Source: Prevotellaceae bacterium (lineage in GTDB: Bacteria > Bacteroidota > Bacteroidia > Bacteroidales > Bacteroidaceae). Taken from it: DNA of 55,355 nt. The notes under the pieces are model-generated. The model searched no databases. It saw nothing but the letters and a program-made list of their open reading frames with translations, and was not told where the DNA came from. A program made the position numbers and the translations under genes. Location of the stretch: positions 1 through 55,355 of the forward strand of contig JAQXTH010000002.1 in NCBI GenBank assembly GCA_029219385.1, given 5' to 3'. Within the stretch, counting starts at the first letter, position 1. Every line of letters starts with the position of its first letter. This document shows positions 42,722-52,003 of this stretch, piece by piece.

Positions 42722-45382
42722 ATGAAACAAATAAAATTAATTCCTCTGCTCCTATCATTCCTTATCATCGGTGGTGTAAAAGCACAGACCTCAAGCAACG
42801 AGGTGCAAACCATCCTGCCCGGCACGAGCAATGCCAACATCTCTTGGGACGGTCAGACTGCCTACATTCCCATAAAAGCCAACAACCAATATTCAATATC
42901 TTCAACCCACACATGGGTACAGGCAACCACGTCAGCTGATGGAAAGAAACTCATTGTCACGGCCGACACCTCCTATAGTCCTACACCCCGCACGGCAACC
43001 ATAACACTCAAAACTGCCGACGGCAACATGACACGCACCATAAAGGTGACACAAGAAGAAGAAAAAACCTACGAAACCATTGTCGACAAGCTCATCGCTC
43101 CAAAAATCTGCAACGCCTCGACTTTCCAAAGCGGACAGGGCGTGGAACGTCTCTTCGACAAAAACAACTCGACCCTGTGGCACAGCAACTATAGCGCAAG
43201 CATCACAGCGAGCAACCCCGCTGTGTTGACATTCAACTTCAGTGGCACCCAAACAATCAACTACATGGTCTACACCCCGCGCCAAGACTCCGGCACAAAT
43301 GGCATTTGGAAAACCTACACCATCAAAGTGACCGACCATGGCAAGACCCTCACCCAAACCATCAATTCAACAGCCGACAAAACACCCGACACCATACGCT
43401 GGGAAGAACCCATCACACCCAACAAAATAGAAATCACCATCACATCGGGCATGGGCAACTTCGCCTCGGGTGCGCAACTCGCTTTCTATAGCGACTGCCA
43501 AAGCCGCGAAGACCTCAACATCTTTGCCGACGAAGTCTATTCAACCCTCCGCGAGGGTGTCACACAAGAAGACATCGACAAACTCACCAACCCCTTCTGC
43601 AAGACCATCGCAACCGGTTTGTTTAACGGCACCTACGACACCCACTACCGTGTTGGCACCTATCCTTGCCGTCTTTCCTATGATGTATTGTCTGCCGAAT
43701 GGAATGCACCCGGCAAACGCTACAGCCAGATAGACAACCCCACCGGCATCAATTTCCGCACCGGCGACAAGAAAGCCGTGTTCGTAAGCGGCATTCCCAA
43801 CGACATCACAGCCAAACTCTGCATTGTGGCATGGTATGTTGGCAAAGACGGATCAATCTTCGATGGAGCCGACCCCCATATCACCGACTACACCCTTAAA
43901 AACGGACTCAACATTATTGACTATAATTATGAATGGGACGGACTTGCCTATATCAAATACTACGCCAACACTCGCGAACGCTATGAAGCCGGAGTGCCCG
44001 ACATCAAGATGCACATCGTCAACGGTGAAATAAACGGAATCCTCACTCCCGACAAAACAAACGAAGAAATGTATGAACTCTGCAAAAAAGCAGCCTCAAG
44101 CGGCAACATCTGCATTGACATGCTCGGCTCGCGTGTGCAGAGCATTTGGACAAGTGCCGGATTGCGCGACTACTGCAAAGCAAGCGACGGCGTAGCCCTC
44201 GGCTATCGTCAATACCTCAATCTGCTCGACAGTCTCGTAACTTGGGAACACCGCCAGCTCGGCCTCGAAAAATACAACCGCATTCCCGACAACCACACTC
44301 TCGCCTACACCAACTACCAATACTATATGTTCCAAGGCGGATTGGGCGTGAGCTTCCACCATGATCAGGAAAAGCGTGTGCTAAACTGCCAAACCATGAT
44401 GCTCAAAGACTACGATGCCATTTGGGGCTTCTCCCATGAATGGGGACATCAGCACCAAATGCACCCCTACGCCTGCTGGGGTGGTCTCAGCGAGGTCAGC
44501 AACAACGTGTTCTCCTACTACAACGTGCAACACCTCGGCTATATCTGCAATATCAGCAAAAAATTTGCCACCCTCTTCTGGAAACACCAATTTAGCAGCA
44601 TACCCGGCTACAACAATGGCAAGGCATATTCAAGACTGCGCAGCGACTCATATAGAGCAGCAAAATCAAATTCATTGCTCTATTCCTACAGTGCCGACCT
44701 GCGCAACACTTGTCTCGCCGAAGAAGACAGCCTCATGTATAAATATGAAGACAACCCCTCGCGTTCGGTCAACGTCTACGAGACAGACCTCGGTGTGACA
44801 CTCGCCCCCTTCAACTTGTTGGGCAACTATGCCACCATCTATCTTGATTACCCCGACTTCTACCCCGACTTGTTTGAATCTCTGCGCCAACAAAACGATT
44901 TCCCCGGTGGTTCGACTGTGGAAAAGAACAATGGTTTCGACAAATACGAGCTCATCAGTGCTGCTCAAAACGGCAACGTCAACCAACTCTACTCAATGTT
45001 TGAGCAAAACTATCCCACAAGTTGCTGGGTGACCGAAAACTACCTTAATAAAGGAAAAGTGAAATGGACCGACAACTCTGTGCCTGCATTGTTTTGCTTC
45101 ATACGCAAAGCAAGCCGACTCTACGGTTACAACCTCTACAACTTCTTCGAGCGTGCGGGCTTCTTGCGCATCGGAGCCTACAAACATGGTGACTATGGCA
45201 CCAAGTGGCTTATTCTCACACAGAAAATGCTCGATGAGTTCAAGGCCGACATGACAGCACTCGAAACCGATGGCACTCTGAAACCGCTCACCGATGAGAT
45301 GATGCACGACATCTTCTATACTCGCGATTTCAATGTTAGTTCGACCGACAAAATTTATCCTACGCCCAACATTCCCAACTGA
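42722..45382 (+). CDS. Secreted M60 (enhancin-like) metalloprotease with BACON and galactose-binding domains
   Basis: 886 residues: signal peptide (IPLLLSFLIIGGVKAQ), a BACON domain (about 30-113, ending RTIKVTQEEE), a galactose-binding F5/8 C-like domain (about 125-255, LFDKNNSTLWHSNY) and the M60 peptidase domain (about 275-800). The zinc site is H572-E-W-G-H576 with the downstream ligand E591 (GGLSEVSNN), all intact. M60 proteases of gut Bacteroidales cut O-glycosylated proteins such as mucins, and BACON domains are common in secreted proteins that meet mucin or glycans. No sorting tail is seen at the end (IYPTPNIPN). It is paired with the LRR gene (7-base gap) and closed by a strong terminator. 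Confidence 0.93.
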   Translation: MKQIKLIPLLLSFLIIGGVKAQTSSNEVQTILPGTSNANISWDGQTAYIPIKANNQYSISSTHTWVQATTSADGKKLIVTADTSYSPTPRTATITLKTADGNMTRTIKVTQEEEKTYETIVDKLIAPKICNASTFQSGQGVERLFDKNNSTLWHSNYSASITASNPAVLTFNFSGTQTINYMVYTPRQDSGTNGIWKTYTIKVTDHGKTLTQTINSTADKTPDTIRWEEPITPNKIEITITSGMGNFASGAQLAFYSDCQSREDLNIFADEVYSTLREGVTQEDIDKLTNPFCKTIATGLFNGTYDTHYRVGTYPCRLSYDVLSAEWNAPGKRYSQIDNPTGINFRTGDKKAVFVSGIPNDITAKLCIVAWYVGKDGSIFDGADPHITDYTLKNGLNIIDYNYEWDGLAYIKYYANTRERYEAGVPDIKMHIVNGEINGILTPDKTNEEMYELCKKAASSGNICIDMLGSRVQSIWTSAGLRDYCKASDGVALGYRQYLNLLDSLVTWEHRQLGLEKYNRIPDNHTLAYTNYQYYMFQGGLGVSFHHDQEKRVLNCQTMMLKDYDAIWGFSHEWGHQHQMHPYACWGGLSEVSNNVFSYYNVQHLGYICNISKKFATLFWKHQFSSIPGYNNGKAYSRLRSDSYRAAKSNSLLYSYSADLRNTCLAEEDSLMYKYEDNPSRSVNVYETDLGVTLAPFNLLGNYATIYLDYPDFYPDLFESLRQQNDFPGGSTVEKNNGFDKYELISAAQNGNVNQLYSMFEQNYPTSCWVTENYLNKGKVKWTDNSVPALFCFIRKASRLYGYNLYNFFERAGFLRIGAYKHGDYGTKWLILTQKMLDEFKADMTALETDGTLKPLTDEMMHDIFYTRDFNVSSTDKIYPTPNIPN

Positions 45383-45402
45383 CAATCCCTATAAAGCACC
45401 AC

Positions 45403-45456
45403 AAGAAATGCCAAAGCAACAGTGTATAGACACACAATGCTTTGGCATTTCTTCTT
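45403..45456 (+). terminator. Terminator after the M60 gene
   Basis: A perfect 16-pair stem (45403-45418 with 45438-45453) with a 19-base loop, ending TTCTTC. It separates the plus-strand secreted block from the convergent minus-strand operon. Confidence 0.8.
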
Positions 45457-45484
45457 TCAGCAGAAACTCAAGTTTCAAAAGAAC

Positions 45485-46228
45485 TTAAAAAGCCTCCACC
45501 TTCACACCAAGCGACAGACTCAATATGTCGCGCAGGGAAATATATTTATTTGTGGCATAAGAAACAATATTGAGGTCACAAGCCGAAATCTCATAGCAAA
45601 ACGAAATAGCTTTTACATACTTGCGACGCGATTTGGGAATTTCCCATCTCACCCTCTGCCCCACAAACACATGAGCCCTCACGGCTGTAGGAAAACCATA
45701 ATATTCGCGCGGATATTTCGATGGCTCACGCACCCAAAAATCCTCGCCCGTTATAGTGTTTATCATAATGCCCGCAGACAAGGGCTCATAACTGAAGCTC
45801 CAAAACAACGGTATGCGAAAAGGAACATAGCTTTGGCGCAAAGTGAAAGTCATGGAATTATGGCGGTTATTGTTTTTCAACAACAAGCCAAACATAAAAT
45901 CAGTCTCCCAAAGCCGACGATCCTTGCCACCATAATGCCAGCCGAGCCCAAGATTAAACATTCCAACATTGCCGGCATACTGAAAACGCGCCTGATTTGG
46001 AATGAGACTTTTCCAAAAACGATTATAAGCCTCCACCTTATATTCGTAATATTCGGGAGTCCCCTTTTTAGGCCTCACCTTCACTTCAAAATCCTTTGAA
46101 ACACTATCAACTACAACAGAAAGACTTTCGGTCTGTTCTACAACACCGTCACGCGACAATGCCGCGACCGGCAACACTACTATAAAAGAAAGCAATAATG
46201 TCAAAAAACTATATCTGTATAATTTCAT
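45485..46228 (-). CDS. Predicted outer-membrane beta-barrel protein of unknown function
   Basis: 247 residues from ATG 46228, which gives a clear signal peptide (YSFLTLLLSFIVVLPVAA); the frame is open upstream, but that is the coding region of the preceding gene. The mature part has alternating strands rich in Tyr, Phe and Trp (FNLGLGWHYGG, MFGLLLKNNN, MTFTLRQSYVPF, FWSFSYEPLSAGIMIN) and ends in Phe, as outer-membrane barrels do. No family recognised. Its start overlaps the end of the metallophosphoesterase gene by 20 bases, so the two are probably coupled. Confidence 0.75.
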   Translation of the reverse strand: MKLYRYSFLTLLLSFIVVLPVAALSRDGVVEQTESLSVVVDSVSKDFEVKVRPKKGTPEYYEYKVEAYNRFWKSLIPNQARFQYAGNVGMFNLGLGWHYGGKDRRLWETDFMFGLLLKNNNRHNSMTFTLRQSYVPFRIPLFWSFSYEPLSAGIMINTITGEDFWVREPSKYPREYYGFPTAVRAHVFVGQRVRWEIPKSRRKYVKAISFCYEISACDLNIVSYATNKYISLRDILSLSLGVKVEAF

Positions 46229-47024
46229 AAGTATAACTGTCGCGTGTAACGGTATAAAGTATATAAGATTTCTTGTCGGCCGAACCACATTCATAATAAA
46301 CAGGGCCCTCGTCTCCAAAAGGACGATAGGTGCTAAACTTATGGTCGTGGCCGCAAATGCAAAACAACACACGGGGGTACATCATTATGCGATAATTGAA
46401 ATAATCGGCTACATTGTCGTTAAACTGATACATAAAAGGCCCTACGTGCATTGCCACCACAGTGTTGGTGACGCTGTCGGGCACTGCTGCGAGATCATTC
46501 TTTAAAAAAGTGAAATTTGGCACATCGTCAGAATAGTCATACTCATAGGCATTGGTGTTTAGCACCACAAAATGGAGGAAAGATGCATTAAAACTGAAAT
46601 TATCGGGACCATACATCAGTTTATATGACAACTCGCCCGTTCCGATACAATCATGATTGCCTATCACGCAAACGTATGGCACCTTCAATCTGCTCATTAT
46701 GGAGCGCATCCATTCATACTCCTTTGAGAGACCAAAATCGGCTTGATCGCCGGTGTGCACCACAAAATCTACGTTGTCGAGTTTATTTATGGAGTTTACC
46801 ATATCTTCCGTCTCGTCATACCAACGTTGAGTATCGCTGATTTGCACAAAGCGAATGGTATCTTTTCCCTCACACTGCTGTTCGATGAGAGACGTATGTT
46901 TGGCTGTGAGATTTTTCTCTCCGTCAATTCTCACGTCATAAGGGTGATAGTCAATCATGTCGCAACCGGTCAGCAAACAACCGATTGCCAACACCGAAAA
47001 CACTACTTGGGAAAACCTGAACAT
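46209..47024 (-). CDS. Metallophosphoesterase lipoprotein
   Basis: 271 residues with a lipoprotein signal (CLLTGC, lipidated Cys21). The calcineurin-like metal motifs are present: D-x-Q in place of D-x-H (QISDTQRW), HTGDQ, GNHD, a single His (AMHVGP) and GHDH near 225. Such enzymes cleave phosphomonoesters or diesters; facing the periplasm or surface, this one could act on nucleotides, phospholipids or phosphorylated glycans, but the substrate is unknown. It follows the CvfB-like gene by 26 bases and overlaps the barrel-protein gene. Confidence 0.88.
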   Translation of the reverse strand: MFRFSQVVFSVLAIGCLLTGCDMIDYHPYDVRIDGEKNLTAKHTSLIEQQCEGKDTIRFVQISDTQRWYDETEDMVNSINKLDNVDFVVHTGDQADFGLSKEYEWMRSIMSRLKVPYVCVIGNHDCIGTGELSYKLMYGPDNFSFNASFLHFVVLNTNAYEYDYSDDVPNFTFLKNDLAAVPDSVTNTVVAMHVGPFMYQFNDNVADYFNYRIMMYPRVLFCICGHDHKFSTYRPFGDEGPVYYECGSADKKSYILYTVTRDSYTYEIIQI

Positions 47025-47050
47025 CTTTTTTCGTAATTATCCGTTAATAG

Positions 47051-47887
47051 TCACAACAATCTTATGCCATCGTCTGTAATCTCTATGAGACGCTCCTTGT
47101 AGAGCGCACCCACGGCACGCTTAAACGTCTTCTTGCTCACTCCATAGACATCATAAATATCCTGCGGACTCGACTTGTCGCTAAGAGCCACAAAATGATT
47201 TGACTTCTCCCTAAGACTGTTAAGCAACACCACGCTGAAATCCTCCACATGCCGTCGCCCGCTCTCCTGCAACACAAGGTCAACCTTGCCATCGGGTCTC
47301 ACATTTTTCACAAAAGCCTTCACCTTGTCGCCATAAGAAAGCGACTGAAACACCTCGTTGGCATAAATCATTCCCTCACAATTCGGACCGAGTATTATTG
47401 CCTTATAGCCCATATCGGTGCGCTTAAAAACCAACACATCGACCTCCTGCATGGGAGCAAGCGTTTTGGTATCTTCAGAAATAAAACGGCTGATGCGCGA
47501 AGTGGCAGTAATTCTGCCTGTCAGTTCGTCCACATAGATATATACAATATATCGCTCGCCGCGCTCCATCTTGACACGTTGGCGACTGAAAGGCACAAAC
47601 AAATCCTTCATCAATCCCCAATCGAGAAAAGCCCCATACTCGTTTGTCCAACTCACGCGCAGGCAGGCAAACTCACCCACCTTTGCATAAGGCACCTCTG
47701 TGGTAGCGACAGGCTTGTTGGCCTGGTCGAGATAAACAAACACTTCCACCTCGTCGCCCGGGTGCATCTCGGGGGTGGTATATCGGCGTGGCATTAAGAT
47801 CTCAAATCCCTCGCCTCCGTCAAGATATGCTCCGCTCTCAACAAAGCGGTTTATTGTCAGTCGGTTGTAATCTCCTAATTTTACCAT
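47051..47887 (-). CDS. cvfB: CvfB-like S1 RNA-binding protein
   Basis: 278 residues with tandem S1-type OB folds (from MVKLGDYNRLTINRFVESGAYLDGG and VGEFACLRVSWTNEYGAFLDWGL) and a C-terminal winged helix (SSPQDIYDVYGVSKKTFKRAVGALYKERLIEITDDGIRLL). This is the layout of CvfB/YitL proteins, which bind RNA and in Staphylococcus affect virulence gene expression. The lolD-like gene ends 6 bases before it, so it belongs to that minus-strand operon. Confidence 0.9.
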   Translation of the reverse strand: MVKLGDYNRLTINRFVESGAYLDGGEGFEILMPRRYTTPEMHPGDEVEVFVYLDQANKPVATTEVPYAKVGEFACLRVSWTNEYGAFLDWGLMKDLFVPFSRQRVKMERGERYIVYIYVDELTGRITATSRISRFISEDTKTLAPMQEVDVLVFKRTDMGYKAIILGPNCEGMIYANEVFQSLSYGDKVKAFVKNVRPDGKVDLVLQESGRRHVEDFSVVLLNSLREKSNHFVALSDKSSPQDIYDVYGVSKKTFKRAVGALYKERLIEITDDGIRLL

Positions 47888-47893
47888 ATCAGA

Positions 47894-48589
47894 TTATAAT
47901 AAGGTGTTGTTTTCTTCTATTTTATCTGCAACAATCATTCCATCCTTCAGATGAATGGTGCGGTCGGTGAGCGAGGCAAGTTGTTCGTCGTGGGTAACAA
48001 TCACAAAAGTCTGGCCAAGCTTTTCCCTCAACTCAAAAAACAAGCGGTGAAGTTCCTCTTTGTTTTTGGTGTCGAGACTGCCCGAGGGTTCATCTGCCAA
48101 CACAATCGACGGATTATTGACCAACGAGCGCGCCACGGCCACACGCTGATTTTCTCCACCCGACAATTCGCTGGGTTTGTGGTTTGCCCTTTGAGCAAGA
48201 CCCAGCATTTCGAGCAACTCCTCTGCTCTCACACGGGCCTGCTTGCGACTCACACCACCGATAAGAGCCGGCAACATCACGTTTTCAAGAGCCGTAAATT
48301 CAGCCAACAGCTGATGAAACTGAAAAACAAAACCAATCCGTCGGTTGCGCACCTCGGCCAATTCCTTTTGTTTCAACTTTGTCACGTCGCGACCATCTAT
48401 CACCACACTGCCCGATGTGGGCAAATCGAGCAACCCCATTATCTGGAGCAATGTTGTCTTGCCGGCACCACTCGGTCCGACAATGCTCACGACCTCACCC
48501 TTATAAATATCGAGGTCTATGCCCCTCAACACGGCCAGATTACCAAATCTCTTGGTAATGCCTCTCACACTTATTATTGCATTTTCCAT
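47894..48589 (-). CDS. lolD: ABC transporter ATP-binding protein, LolD-like
   Basis: 231 residues with a complete nucleotide-binding domain: Walker [10 protein letters not shown] (38-46), Q-loop, signature [15 protein letters not shown], Walker [10 protein letters not shown] and the switch His (VTHDEQLA). It is of the LolD/MacB class, which works with FtsX-like permeases to release lipoproteins from the inner membrane or for related export. No permease gene is adjacent, as is common for lolD in this phylum. The antiporter gene ends 10 bases upstream. Confidence 0.88.
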   Translation of the reverse strand: MENAIISVRGITKRFGNLAVLRGIDLDIYKGEVVSIVGPSGAGKTTLLQIMGLLDLPTSGSVVIDGRDVTKLKQKELAEVRNRRIGFVFQFHQLLAEFTALENVMLPALIGGVSRKQARVRAEELLEMLGLAQRANHKPSELSGGENQRVAVARSLVNNPSIVLADEPSGSLDTKNKEELHRLFFELREKLGQTFVIVTHDEQLASLTDRTIHLKDGMIVADKIEENNTLL

Positions 48590-48599
48590 TATATTCTTT

Positions 48600-50657
48600 T
48601 TATTTCAAACCCGTGTTAAACGCACTGATGCGTTTCTCCAATCCATATTGGTCGGGATAAATAATCATAACACTATTGTCATTAAAATAGTTTGCCACAA
48701 CAGCCGGAATCTTCTGCATATAGGGATGATAAGAAGGACTTCCGGCACGAGCGGCTATCAACACAATCATGTGGTCTGAGTTGACATACTGCCTGAGAGC
48801 CGCCACCTGATTGTAGTCGCGAAACAAATGACACTGTGTCTTAACCTTGGCATAGTGTTGGGCGCGTCGTTCGTTGATAAGTTGCCAAACCATCTCGTCA
48901 CAATAAAACACAATCAAGCAATCCAACTGCCGCCCAAGCCTCAACACATGATTGAGCCACCTCACAAAACCCACTTCCTTGTCGGCCCTGAACGGCACTA
49001 CCACATGAATGCGCCTTATGGTGTTGAGTGGGCGAATAGTATGTAATATTATAATCTGCCGCGAAATGGTGGCAAGCATCTCCGAAGTGATGTTGCCAAA
49101 ACTCTTGGCAGCCTTACCGCCCGTGAGATGATAACCCATGAGTATCTCCGATGTCTCAAAATCCTTCATCAGGTGAGACAGACCCGTGATGGGGTTCACG
49201 CTCGACCTCACCACCTTTTTCAAGTTCACACTCGCCGAAGCCGCCACAACAGCCGCGTCGTTGACCATTTGTCGCGCTGCGCTCAATTCACGTTCGTTGC
49301 CAACATCGTCAACCACCAATCTCACTCCCACCAGAGGCGTATTGCTGCGGTGGGGGCGCATCAGGATTGCCGCTGTGATGAGATTACACATAGACTCCGA
49401 GCGCGAAAGAGCCACAAGCATTTTATCCTCAACCCCCGTCTGCTCATCATCGCTCACCTCATTGAGACTAATGCGCCTTGCAGCTGAAGAAGTGACATAG
49501 GCACTAAACACACAACTAAACAATATCAACATTATTACGGCATTGAGCAACATCTCGTCTACCAAAGGCTCGCCCGACGGCAACAACAACCTGCGCCCCA
49601 CCATCACAATGGCAAGACCACCGGCCGCATGAGCCGAAGTGAGCCCCATCATCATGCCCCTACAATTAGAGTCGAGCCTGAAAAGCGAAGACATCACAAC
49701 CGCGGCCAAACACTTCGATACCAACGCCACCACAACGATCACCGCCGTGACAACAAGGGCATCGCTACCCGCCACAAGCAACCTCACGTCTATCAACATG
49801 CCCACCCCTATCAGAAAATAAGGAATAAACAACGCGTTGCCAACAAAATCTATATGCTTCATCAATGGGGCAACATCGGGAATATAGCGGTTAAACACAA
49901 GACCGGCAAGAAACGCACCCAACACACCCTCAAGTCCCAAACTGTCACACACCGCTGCACTGAGCAACACCATGCACATCACAAAAATATATTGCAACAC
50001 ATCGTCCGACAAGCGGCGAAACACAAACCTTATCACCTTTGGGTAGACAATCAAAACCAACGTCGTGTAGATACCACATTTCAACACAATCAGCAACCAC
50101 GACATCACTCCGCTATCACCCTCAAACGAAGCCGACAGTGCTGCCAAAATAAACAACGACAACACAAGCGAAATCATTGTGGCCACAACCGACAACGTCA
50201 CCCCCCTGTGATGAGCCAATCCATAGCGCGAAGCAATGCTAAACGCCACCATAGTGTGGCTCGCCAATATGCAGGCAATCAAAATCGAGGCTGCCTCGCT
50301 CATGCCCAACAACCAAAAACTCGCACCATAGCCCATCAGAAAAGGAATGCCAAAACTCAGCAAACCGAAGCTCACCACCTGCAGCCTGTGGCTCTTCAAC
50401 GCAGTGGTGTCCATCGACAAGCCGGCAGTAAACATGATATAGTAGAGCCCCACCTGACCAAATATGCCAAAGCTGTCGTCACGTTCCAAAATGCCCAACC
50501 CATAAGGGCCCACCAACACTCCGGCCAGCACCATGCCCACCAACGGTGGCACCCGCAGTCGCTCAAACAACAATGGAGCACCCAAAATCAAGCACAACAC
50601 ACAACACATTATCCATGTTGGGTCGGTGATTGGAAACACGTCAGGCAATGCAAACAT
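48600..50657 (-). CDS. Kef/CPA2-type cation:proton antiporter with C-terminal nucleotide- or stress-domain-like region
   Basis: 685 residues. The first 390 or so carry about twelve membrane spans of the CPA2 family ([79 protein letters not shown]). The remaining 290 residues are cytoplasmic and resemble two universal-stress-protein-like units ([20 protein letters not shown] and [21 protein letters not shown]). It exchanges Na+ or K+ for H+; which ion is unknown. It heads the minus-strand operon with lolD and cvfB. A -7-like TAATTTTG lies at 50688-50695 on this strand. Confidence 0.88.
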   Translation of the reverse strand: MFALPDVFPITDPTWIMCCVLCLILGAPLLFERLRVPPLVGMVLAGVLVGPYGLGILERDDSFGIFGQVGLYYIMFTAGLSMDTTALKSHRLQVVSFGLLSFGIPFLMGYGASFWLLGMSEAASILIACILASHTMVAFSIASRYGLAHHRGVTLSVVATMISLVLSLFILAALSASFEGDSGVMSWLLIVLKCGIYTTLVLIVYPKVIRFVFRRLSDDVLQYIFVMCMVLLSAAVCDSLGLEGVLGAFLAGLVFNRYIPDVAPLMKHIDFVGNALFIPYFLIGVGMLIDVRLLVAGSDALVVTAVIVVVALVSKCLAAVVMSSLFRLDSNCRGMMMGLTSAHAAGGLAIVMVGRRLLLPSGEPLVDEMLLNAVIMLILFSCVFSAYVTSSAARRISLNEVSDDEQTGVEDKMLVALSRSESMCNLITAAILMRPHRSNTPLVGVRLVVDDVGNERELSAARQMVNDAAVVAASASVNLKKVVRSSVNPITGLSHLMKDFETSEILMGYHLTGGKAAKSFGNITSEMLATISRQIIILHTIRPLNTIRRIHVVVPFRADKEVGFVRWLNHVLRLGRQLDCLIVFYCDEMVWQLINERRAQHYAKVKTQCHLFRDYNQVAALRQYVNSDHMIVLIAARAGSPSYHPYMQKIPAVVANYFNDNSVMIIYPDQYGLEKRISAFNTGLK

Positions 50658-50787
50658 TATCAGAAGTTTTTAGTGTATATTAAAATGCAAAATTAACGCT
50701 TTTCAAGCAAACCGACCCTTGTTTTTACCTTATTTAATAATAACAAAAGCCCATTCCAGCATCAAAAGTTAAAAATAAATCCTTTCA

Positions 50788-50819
50788 TTTCATTATTCAT
50801 TATTCTTTTATTACTTTTG
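50788..50819 (+). promoter_or_regulatory. Promoter for asd
   Basis: TTTC (50788-50791), 20 bases, TACTTTTG (50812-50819), with a leader of about 90 bases before the asd ATG. The other 256-base intergenic content (50658-50913) is AT-rich and unremarkable. Confidence 0.6.
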
Positions 50820-50913
50820 CACCACAATAAACAAGCGTGGCGCGAAACACTCCTTTCGTCTCGCCACAATTGCGACTATCACAAACACAAATCTTTAACA
50901 CAACAAAAACGCA

Positions 50914-51927
50914 ATGAACGTAGCAATCGTAGGTGCCAGTGGTGCCGTAGGACAAGAGTTTTTGCGCATCCTTGCAGAGCGCAATTTTCCCATTGACGAA
51001 CTCACTTTGTTTGGCTCAAGCCGCTCTGCCGGCAAAAAATGCACATTCAAAGGCAAGGAATACACCATAAAGGAACTGAAACACGGCGACGACTTCAAAG
51101 ACATCGATGTTGCCTTCACCTCTGCCGGTGCCGGTGTTTCCAAAGAATATTTGGAAGACATCACAAAACACGGTGCCGTGATGATTGACAATTCGAGCGC
51201 ATTCCGCATGGACGAAGACGTGCCATTGGTAGTGCCCGAATGCAACGCTGAAGATGCCTTGGTGCGTCCGCGCGGTGTGATTGCCAATCCCAACTGCACC
51301 ACCATAATGATGGTGGTTGTGTTGAAACCCATCGAAGAGATGTCCCACATCAAGCGCATACATATCTCCTCCTATCAGAGTGCCTCGGGTGCCGGCGCAG
51401 CCGCCATGGACGAACTGCAACAGCAATATAAGGAAATCATTGAGACCGGTGAGGCCAAGACCATCAAGAAATTCCCCCACCAGTTGGCCTACAACGTGAT
51501 ACCCCAAATAGACGTGATGACCGAAACCGACTATACAAAGGAGGAGATGAAAATGTATAACGAAACACGCAAAATCATGCACTCCGACGTGCGCACCTCT
51601 GCCACCTGTGTCAGAGTGTCATCATTGCGCTCCCATTCAGAATCGGTATGGATTGAGACCGAACAACCTCTCGAAGTCGAAGCCGTGCGCAAAGCCATTG
51701 CCACCGCCCCCGGCTGCACCCTCGTAGACGACCCACAAAACTATGTCTACCCCATGCCGCTCGAATCAGCAGGCAAAGACGACATCTATGTGGGGCGCGT
51801 GCGCAAAGACCTTGCCAACGACAACGGAATTACCCTTTGGCTCACCGGCGACCAGATACGCAAAGGTGCTGCTCTCAATGCCGTTCAGATAGCCGAATAC
51901 CTCATCAAGGTCGGCAACTTGAAATAA
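50914..51927 (+). CDS. asd: Aspartate-semialdehyde dehydrogenase
   Basis: Asd reduces aspartyl phosphate to aspartate semialdehyde with NADPH, the branch point to lysine/diaminopimelate, threonine and methionine. 337 residues: NADP-binding [14 protein letters not shown] at 7-20, [11 protein letters not shown], the active-site Cys128 in NPNCTT, and the substrate region [16 protein letters not shown] followed by a conserved late [10 protein letters not shown]. The length is normal. It stands alone between its own promoter and a strong terminator. Confidence 0.97.
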   Translation: MNVAIVGASGAVGQEFLRILAERNFPIDELTLFGSSRSAGKKCTFKGKEYTIKELKHGDDFKDIDVAFTSAGAGVSKEYLEDITKHGAVMIDNSSAFRMDEDVPLVVPECNAEDALVRPRGVIANPNCTTIMMVVVLKPIEEMSHIKRIHISSYQSASGAGAAAMDELQQQYKEIIETGEAKTIKKFPHQLAYNVIPQIDVMTETDYTKEEMKMYNETRKIMHSDVRTSATCVRVSSLRSHSESVWIETEQPLEVEAVRKAIATAPGCTLVDDPQNYVYPMPLESAGKDDIYVGRVRKDLANDNGITLWLTGDQIRKGAALNAVQIAEYLIKVGNLK

Positions 51928-51950
51928 TCCTCTTTACATATATATATGCA

Positions 51951-51992
51951 AACAGCGGAGGCTCTCCCTTTCAGAGCCTCCGCTGTTTTTTT
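51951..51992 (+). terminator. Terminator after asd
   Basis: A perfect 15-pair GC-rich stem (51951-51965 with 51973-51987) followed by a T run. Confidence 0.95.
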
Positions 51993-52003
51993 ATCTTTAT
52001 GTC

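Noticed and set aside
33108-45382. Polysaccharide utilisation locus
   Set aside because: No SusC, SusD, hybrid two-component or ECF sigma/anti-sigma genes are present, so the standard label is not supported.
49629-50696. A 355-codon open frame on the plus strand
   Set aside because: It is antisense to the antiporter gene. The product is extremely rich in His, Gln and Arg, as expected from reading hydrophobic codons backwards.
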